This document shows positions 1-7,500 of a stretch of DNA of 8,018 bases, piece after piece (positions within the stretch are counted from its first letter, which is position 1; the number at the start of each line of letters is the position of its first letter). The translations under genes and the position numbers were made by a program. The stretch is from Candidatus Berkelbacteria bacterium (GTDB lineage Bacteria; Patescibacteriota; UBA1384; CAILIB01): the NCBI GenBank assembly GCA_020058355.1, contig JAGVEG010000063.1, positions 1-8,018 on the forward strand, read 5' to 3'. The notes beneath the pieces were generated by a model. The model searched no databases, was not told the origin of the DNA, and saw only the letters and a list, made by a program, of their open reading frames with translations.

Positions 1-422
1 GTGGCACACAAGAGGAGCAGCGCGCCTGGATTTATAACACAACTCAAGGAGTTCTCAATGAAATACAAACGCTGCGTGGCGTGCAGTCGGGTCATTTCTC
101 TCCTGATGGCAATCACCTCGTACTCACCACCAAGACCGATCGTATTACCAGCCGTATTCTCAACCTGAGCGGCGAGGTCATTGGTGGGGAGATACCCGTA
201 CCAAGCGATCTGCTTGCATGGCAAAACACCACAACAATCCTGATTCCGCAAACCAACTCGAACGAGATCATTGCACAGACAATTGGCAGTACGACAGCCC
301 CAAGTATTGCGTTTAACTACCCCCCAGAGCCACTCCAGAGCATTACCTATCTTCCCAAAATCGAGACGCTTCTTATCGCAACCACCAAGGGGATCTATCT
401 TTCTAGTGTCACTAGCAAGTAG
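1..422 (+). CDS. C-terminal fragment of a WD40-like/TolB-type beta-propeller protein (5' partial)
   Basis: The frame is open from the left edge (first full codon at base 3) to a TAG at 420-422, giving the last 139 residues. A GTG at 81 could be taken as a start, but the frame continues upstream with protein-like sequence (WIYNTTQGVLNEIQTLRG), so the gene begins outside the window. The motif HFSPDGNHLVL (from about residue 31 of the fragment) is the typical strand-turn-strand signature of TolB/PD40 and WD40-like propeller blades. The rest alternates short hydrophobic strands with polar turns (LLAWQNTTTILIPQT, SITYLPKIETLLIATTKGIYL), which fits two to three blades ending the protein. Such propellers usually serve as protein-binding or scaffold domains, often on the cell surface. 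The N-terminal part, which would show a membrane anchor or PEGA domain, is not visible. It lies 9 bp upstream of the peptidase gene, in the same frame, and probably shares its transcript. The propeller fold is fairly likely; the exact family and partner are unknown. Confidence 0.7.
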   Translation, partial: GTQEEQRAWIYNTTQGVLNEIQTLRGVQSGHFSPDGNHLVLTTKTDRITSRILNLSGEVIGGEIPVPSDLLAWQNTTTILIPQTNSNEIIAQTIGSTTAPSIAFNYPPEPLQSITYLPKIETLLIATTKGIYLSSVTSK

Positions 423-431
423 AATAGTTGC

Positions 432-1439
432 ATGGCAGAGGAAACAGCAGAAAAAAAGGGTTCACTTCTCGTTCCTGCTATTTCAGTGGGAGCTGTTCTT
501 GTATTTCCTCTTACTGTCTTCCTGCTCTTTCTCGGGAGTGGATCAGCACTCGGACGGAGTACTATTAATCCACAGAGCAATGCCGTGCAGGCTCAGCAAC
601 TCTTTCGTCTTGAGGCAGCCAACAACCCTGATGCCTTTGTCACGAAAAACATCTCAGCAACCCTGACAGCCCTCAAGGACGAGGTTTCTCGTATTGAGCG
701 TAAGATTTCGGCAACAACCCTCACCGATGCGCAACGTACGCTTCTTACCGAGAAACTCACGGCCGTTCGTGCCGCACTCACTGAACTTGAAGTCTCCAGT
801 AGTGATAGTACTAAGGTGGGTGAGAAAGCAAAAGTACTCCGTGATGCCATTACCGCATTTAATACTGCCGGCGTGATCAGTTCACCCTTAAGTACTTCGA
901 AACTTGGGGTACCGTTGCTTAAGCAGGGTAGCTACGGGGACGTAAACTTCGGACAGAGTGCCGTGAGTAGGTCCGGTTGTTCTGCCACCTCATTTACCAT
1001 GGTGGCGCAGTGGCTGGGCACACCAGCTAACGTGCCCGACGTTGCTGCCTTTGCCGTGGCAAGTGGGTTCCGCAATGGGGAAAGTGGGGTTCCACAGGAA
1101 TTCTTCGTGAAAGGAGCTGAGAAATATGGCCTTAAGGCTGAAGTACTCTTCTTCCGCCAGCCTGGGGCACGCACCCAGGAGCACTGGCAGCAAATTAAAG
1201 ATCGCCTTGCCCAGGGCACTCCCGTTATCGTGGCCGGCATCATCTCAGACGGTACACACACGGGCCCACGTTATGCCTTTAGCAAGGGTGGCCACTATGT
1301 TGTAGCCACCGGATTTGATGAGGCACGCTCGGTGGTAATGATTAACGATCCTGCGGTTCCTAATCGTCCGGCTGATTATGAAATTCCCCTGAATAAGTTT
1401 GTACCCTATGTACAGAGTGCGATTATTCTTACGAAATAG
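432..1439 (+). CDS. Membrane-anchored C39-like cysteine peptidase (papain-like fold)
   Basis: Predicted product is 335 aa. Residues 1-11 are a short charged tail (KK at 8-9, consistent with cytoplasmic side). Residues 12-36 form one strongly hydrophobic helix, so the rest should lie outside the membrane. Residues about 75-145 look like a helical hairpin or coiled-coil stalk (for example LTALKDEVSRIERKI and LLTEKLTAVRAALTELE). Residues 159-333 resemble the Peptidase_C39_2 family: VPLLKQ at 160-165, Q175 as possible oxyanion residue, the nucleophile in SGCSATSF (Cys183, bases 978-980), GGHYVVATGFD with His288, and MINDP with Asp306. Cys183 is the only cysteine in the protein. Family members cleave peptides, and some ABC-transporter-linked relatives remove double-glycine leaders; no transporter is seen here. 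ATG 432 is chosen because it leaves the tail and helix intact; no clear Shine-Dalgarno sequence precedes it. The 3' end overlaps the giant-protein gene by 32 bp, suggesting coupled translation and a shared role. The substrate is not known; processing of the giant protein is a guess. Confidence 0.88.
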   Translation: MAEETAEKKGSLLVPAISVGAVLVFPLTVFLLFLGSGSALGRSTINPQSNAVQAQQLFRLEAANNPDAFVTKNISATLTALKDEVSRIERKISATTLTDAQRTLLTEKLTAVRAALTELEVSSSDSTKVGEKAKVLRDAITAFNTAGVISSPLSTSKLGVPLLKQGSYGDVNFGQSAVSRSGCSATSFTMVAQWLGTPANVPDVAAFAVASGFRNGESGVPQEFFVKGAEKYGLKAEVLFFRQPGARTQEHWQQIKDRLAQGTPVIVAGIISDGTHTGPRYAFSKGGHYVVATGFDEARSVVMINDPAVPNRPADYEIPLNKFVPYVQSAIILTK

Positions 1440-1524
1440 TCTCCTCACCGTTCTGGGGCTGTTTTTGGTGTACATGCCAGTACTTCCCGCTGGCCTAAGT
1501 CTGATTACCGAAGTCGCCGCGGCA
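1408..1524 (+). other. Signal peptide of the giant protein
   Basis: Residues 1-39 have the three parts of a Sec signal. The n-region MYRVRLFLRNS carries three arginines. A hydrophobic core runs from L12 to I33 (LLTVLGLFLVYMPVL and onward). The c-region TEVAAA ends in an A-x-A site, giving likely cleavage after Ala39 before TDFE. The core is rather long, with prolines at 24 and 27, so an uncleaved membrane anchor cannot be ruled out. There is no cysteine at the cleavage site, so it is not a lipoprotein signal. Confidence 0.8.
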
Positions 1525-4500
1525 ACTGATTTCGAACTCCCGACCACAGGCACCTGCCAGTTTGATGCAACGAGTACCGTCGAAGATTACGACCAGGGAC
1601 CTGACATTATCGACGCCTCACTTCCCTCGCTGAACCCACTCGTTGAGCAAGCTGACATTCAGCAGCGCCTACAGGGAATTAGTCCGGAGGCCCTGGAGTA
1701 TCTTGGGGAATCCCAGTATCAGATTTGTAGTGATATTGTCGCACTTCCAACCGACGCTATTCAGACGAGCCAGCAGGCCACTCAGGCAGTAGATCTCCTG
1801 AGCGAGGGGACGGCTAAGAAGCGACTTAGCTTTAAGAACCCACTTGATCTTTATGCGCTCACCGGAGAAACCTGTCGGAAGTTTGAGGGTGATGTGTGTA
1901 GCGAAGAAAAAGATACCGATGGCAACCCAGTCCATTATGACGAGGTATGGGAGAACGATTTGTGGGATGCCCCGAAGGCCGATGCACGCATCTTGAGCTA
2001 CATCGCCTACATGATCACCCCGATTGAAAAGGGTGGGGCAGGACGAGAAATTAAGGTTGAGAAGATAATCGATACCAAGGACTATACGGATGAGTTTGCT
2101 CCCCGGAATGCTGAGGGCGATCTGGACGCCAGTGATCTAGAAGAAACCACTCAACGATCGGGTCATGCCTACGACCAAGAAAACCCTTCGAACCCTCGGT
2201 ATCTTTCCCGTGCGGTGGATATTTCCGAGGTTGATTCGATACGTATTACCACACGAATTATCGAAAAAAAGCGATTTGGTGGAAATAAGACAAAATGGAA
2301 GTATCAAAAAATCCCTATTAAGCTCGCGTATCAGACAAACGCCGGGCAAGAGAAAGTTGGTGTTCCCTCGCTCAACATCTATGACGGCTCTAGACTTGCG
2401 GTAACCGATGCAATTCTTGGCGCTCTGGCCGACCTTGATCTAGGTGTTACTATCGATCCCAAAGATGTGCGACTTGATTCACTTGATAGCATTGCCTCAC
2501 TTGTGGGAAATGCAGCACTTGGCTCAGTACTCCAAACAGGGAGCCTTACGGCCGACGATCTTGAAGAAACACTTGAACAGTATGGTCGTCAGGCACTTGC
2601 TATTCAGCTAAATCTTCCCCAAGACGCACTTATCGGTGCCGACACCGTTGACGACCTCGTCCAGAATGTGGGACGCCGCACCCTCGAAACACAACTTGGA
2701 CTAAGTAGTGGATCACTACGCGGCTCTACCAGTACTGAGATATTTCAGAGCGTGGGTATACGACGCATGGAAGTCTTGCTTGGCGTAGCGCCCGATACCC
2801 TACGAGCGGAAAATGGTGCTCCGGCTTCACTCGCAAATCGTGACGCACTCCTAGAACGAGTAGGGCGAGGCACTATCGCACAGACACTCAGTATCCCAAT
2901 TGAGCTGATACGTGAGGTGAAAACACTTGATGAGGCACGCGCAAAGAGTACAAAGATGAAAATCTTCTTTGCTGCAGAGGACACTCGCCGGGAATATCTC
3001 GACGAGACCTTTGGCATAAGTGGCTACGATCGCCCTGACCCCCAGTGGTCACAATACATCCAGAGAACCTACGGCATCGTACCGGATGAGGCAACCAAGA
3101 ACGCTACGAAGCAATTAACTGATTCGGCCGGAGACGTGACAAGCTGGACCAACTATCTGCGACTGGTTGGCGCCCTCCAAGTGGACAAGAACATTGGTGG
3201 CTTTAGTGCGGCAACTGCGCAGGTCTTCACCACCACAGTCACCAGCCCAATTAACCCAGATACCAAACTCTATCAAACCATCTCAGCTCCTCGGATCACG
3301 AATGAGCAGTGTACCCGTTATGCAGTCCTCGTTGAGAATCCCGCTTCATTAGCGGCACAAGGTGCGGTCGAACCAGAATACCAGGATCCTGCTCGTCACC
3401 TTTGTGTAGCAGGGAAGCCAGGCGTTGCCGATCGTCCGTTTGCGCAACTTTTCTTGGCAAGCTTTGGTATTAGTCCCATCCGAGAAACAACGAATCCCGG
3501 TTCCTCAAACCAACGGTTTTCCGCACTTCTTTGGGATCCCACCGAGGCTCTGAGCACCAGCACAACACTCTATGCTGATAGCCGTGAATCACTCACCGCA
3601 ACACTCCTTGCAAGTCTTGATCAGAATCCGCGCGCGCAATTACTCATCGGTAAACTCCAACCCTTTGCACGTAAGGGCGGGAACCAGCAGGCGCAACTTC
3701 GTCAGCTCGTAGAGCGGGCACTTAGTGCATCTTCAACAAACGACTACGTACCGTTTACCGATGACCCAAGCCTGGTTCGCACACTGGCAAACCGCCTCAA
3801 GACTGACTGGGCCGACCCAATAAGCACAATTACAAACTCGCTGAACGCCTACGAACTTGTACGTCCGCTCATTGGCACTGAGTCAGATAGCGATGGTCAG
3901 TTAGTCCCAACCGACGACGGATCACTCAACGCCGGCTTTCTTAGCGATCTAGAGACAGCTGCTGCTGCCGTCGATGGCCTTCACGAAAGTCTCAACATAC
4001 TACTGCGTGAGAAAGGTCAAACTGGTCGTGGTGCAGCCGTTAATACCCCAGGGACTATTTACAAGCGAAATCCCGATGGCACCTACGCTGACGCCCCGCT
4101 CATCCAGACCGATGTTGTTACAACGGTACTAACAACCGGTAACCTGACCAGTGTTGATCTTCTTGGTCGTATTGAACTGAGCAAGTTATTTGTACGCACA
4201 ACAAGCAATCAAGATCTCTTTGTCTCGAAAACCCTTGATTCAGTAGCTCGCCCCTTCACCCCAATCAACCAGCTCTTGAATGCAACCGATGCCACAACTG
4301 ATCTTTTTACTGGACCCGAAGATAGTCTTCCTGAGTACGGCATTAGTCAGACCGATCTCGAGCGCGTAGGCCTGACTGGTGCAGACTTTTCACGCCTTCT
4401 TCTGACAAGCCAGGCTGATCAAGTATTCTCCCGTATTGGTACCGAGGAAATCCTTCGTAATCTCTGGAACCAAAGTGATATCCCGAAACGCCTTGCAAAT

Positions 4501-7500
4501 ACCAGTACTAGCAGTAGCAGCAACCCTACGTTAAATAAGGTATCCCAACAGATCACTGCATTTAATAAGGATATTACCTTCTATCGCACACGCATGGATC
4601 GCCTACGCAGACTAAGCGTAGCAACCGAACAATACCTCGCCACCACGACCATTGATGATACCTCAAAGCAACTCCTCACCGAACTTGCAGGCCTTGATAG
4701 TTTTCCGAGTAGTATCACCGGAATTCTGAGCTATGCGCGACGCTATGAGCAGGCTTTTAGTGTCCTTGAGTCTGGCGCTACTAAGGATCAGCCCGAGGTC
4801 GTTGCTATAACCCGTGAGGCTAAGCTTCTGCTTCAGGAAATTGAAGTTGGGCGAGAACTGAACTACCCGAGCACGAGTTCCAAATCGGTAAAAACGTCTA
4901 GTAAAACGGGAAGCGATCGCTGTACTGATACCGATCAAATTCGTTCACTCATTCGTGAGAAGTCAACAACACTGCGCACGTTTGCACTCAGAACGGGAGG
5001 CTGTCAGCTTGAGAGCAACCTCGATCTTCCGATTGGCTCACTTGAGGAACTTCTCAAACTACCAAAGGATGAGCGTACTGCTGCAAACCTTGAATTTGCC
5101 ATTGGTACCGTTGAGTCACGCACACTACAGACAAAAGATCCCAGTGATTCAGCGCTTCGCGCACTTGGGAGACGGCGCCTTGAGGCAAGTATCTTCAGTC
5201 TACTCTCGGCACAGATTCCACAGTTTAAAACTGCAACTGAAAAAGTATCCCTTTCGAGCAATGATCTCTATAGTGCCCTCAGCGGTAACTCCAAGCCACT
5301 GGTTCAGAAGGTAGGAAGCACGCTCCTTGATACAAAATTGAACTGGCCACTTGGTACAAGCTATCAACTAATTTACCCGGTTTGCCTCGATGACACCGGT
5401 ATTCCTGGTGTCTGCGACGCCCGCAGAAGCGAGGAGTCTCGGGTGCGCACCTTGGCAATTGCAGGCCTGCAACAACTTGGACTGAATGGTGTGCAGCTGC
5501 CACCTGGATTTAGTTTTACCGCCAAGGGAAACATGGCCACTAACTACGCAGGTAACTATCTCGCCCAACAACTTGGCCTGGTACCCAATACCTTTACCGG
5601 CAGCTATACCGATGTTAGTAACCGCAATACAAGTCAGGCGATGCTTGGATTCCTGTTTGGACAGGGACGAGAGGCTGAGTCGCCATTTGTTCGTAAACTA
5701 CTTTCTCTGCAGGATGGATTAATTAATCGTTTTGGTGCCGTTATTACCACTCAGAAAGGACTGCAGTCAGCTTCTCCCGCCGTGCAGGATGCGACCGCCG
5801 TTAATCTGCAACTGACGCAAGCAATTGTAGATCTGCGCGGGCTTGTATTGGTTGATGTTGGAAACGCCGAAAGCACCTTCTTTGTGGGTGCTTCGAGTGC
5901 ACTTGAAGCCTCAGCAGAGCTTGAGGCGTTCGCTGAGGAGCACGCGACCAGATACACCACCATTGTTCAGGGACTCATTGCAAAGACAACAACGCAGGAC
6001 GTTAAGCGAATTTTCAGTGTCAGTCTCCCGGAACTCGGCAAACCCGACGCCCTCATTGTCCCTAGTTATAACCCATCAGCAGGCATCCTCTTCAACAACA
6101 TCCTCGAGGAAACATATGGCTGGTATGATCTTTTGCAGCTGCGCTTTGGTCTACCAAACGGCTACAACCCGTATAATAAGTCTATCGCTGTTCAGGAAAA
6201 GGGAGCTCAGTCACTTCTTGAGCAACGATTCTCTCTGAAACCAGGGACCCTTCGTTCATTTATCCTAGGAACAATCAAGGCTGAGGACTTTACTGAAAAG
6301 ATCGGCACCGAGCAGATTGCCCGTAACTTTGGTGAGGAGGCAATTAAGAAAACAGTAAGCGATCCAGGTGTTGCCCTTGCTCTCTTTGCCGTCTCAGAAC
6401 TTGGCGGACTTGGAAAGGCGGGTGATTACGTAACTGACCGCTTTAGAAAGGCCGCTGAGGACACCTGCTCAAATTCGCTGAAAGGCTTTGGTTCACGCAC
6501 TGGCGGCCAGATAGCACCTGTTACTGGCACCTGTAGCCCGATTATTTCCGCCGCCTCACGGTCACTCCCTGATCTACTCGTACCAAAAACACCAGAAGAC
6601 CGTGATGCCTCGCAGGCGTTCTTTAGTAACTTCGCGATCGTTGCGGGCACTCAACTTGACGACAAGTTGAACCTTACGCCGGGGAGTATGGCAAGCGTTA
6701 TTACTCGTCCAAGTAGTGCGGGGAGCATCTTCACGCAATTTGGCATTAACGAATTCGGAAAGCAGCTATTCCCCGGTGAATCACCAACCTGGACCATTGA
6801 TTCACTTGCCACGCGCGGAGTGAATGAGATTTATGAAGAAGCACAACGAACTGTCAAGAATCTTGGGAAAAACATTAAGGATGATCGTCTTCGCGCAATC
6901 TATACAGCTGGATACTACGATCCGATTCTTAAGGAATACGCGCCATTTACTTTCGATCGCAGTGCTGCTGTTGGTGAATTTTCACGACAGGTTGATCTTG
7001 AGGTAACCAAACAGCTCACTACTATCGCCAAAGACATATCCGGGGTAAGTGTGGGCATCGGTGTGATTGAGGACTTACGACAGGGCAATCTGCGTGGTCT
7101 TGAGTACCTTGCCACGGCACGACTTGCCAAGGATCTCAATACGAAACTCGCTCAGTCTGCGAGCCAGGGGACGGACGCGGCAAAGTACGCTCGACGTCGT
7201 AACTCACTCGCCATCGACCTGAATGATCTTGAGTTAAGCATGGGCATTGTCAGTAATCGTGCGCTTCGTGAGAATCTACAAGCAACCCGTGAGACAACTG
7301 ACACACTCTACTGGGCCGGTGTTGACTATGACCTGATTGAGGAACGTATCCGCAAGGGTACTGCAAGCCAGGCTGATATTGGCATTGTTAGTGCTGGGAG
7401 TAAGGAAGAATACCAAGATCTTGCCCTTTCACAAACGAGCAGCAACCAGCGCAACTTCCGCGAGTGGGTTCTCAATAGTACAGAAGTGAAAGAAGATGAG

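Noticed and set aside
271..666. A 131-codon + strand frame spanning the junction of genes 1 and 2
   Set aside because: It overlaps two well-supported genes in another frame and has an odd Arg/Ser/Leu-rich composition typical of frame-shifted translation.
4914..4920. GCGATCGC-like palindrome, similar to the HIP1 octamer of cyanobacteria
   Set aside because: The full octamer is seen only at this spot, with a few partial GCGATCG or CGATCG matches elsewhere. That is compatible with chance, and the rest of the window gives no cyanobacterial signal.
6361..6420. Hydrophobic stretch VALALFAVSELGGLGKAG of the giant protein as a membrane helix
   Set aside because: The hydrophobic run is only about 10 residues before a Glu and a Gly-rich turn, too short to span a membrane.
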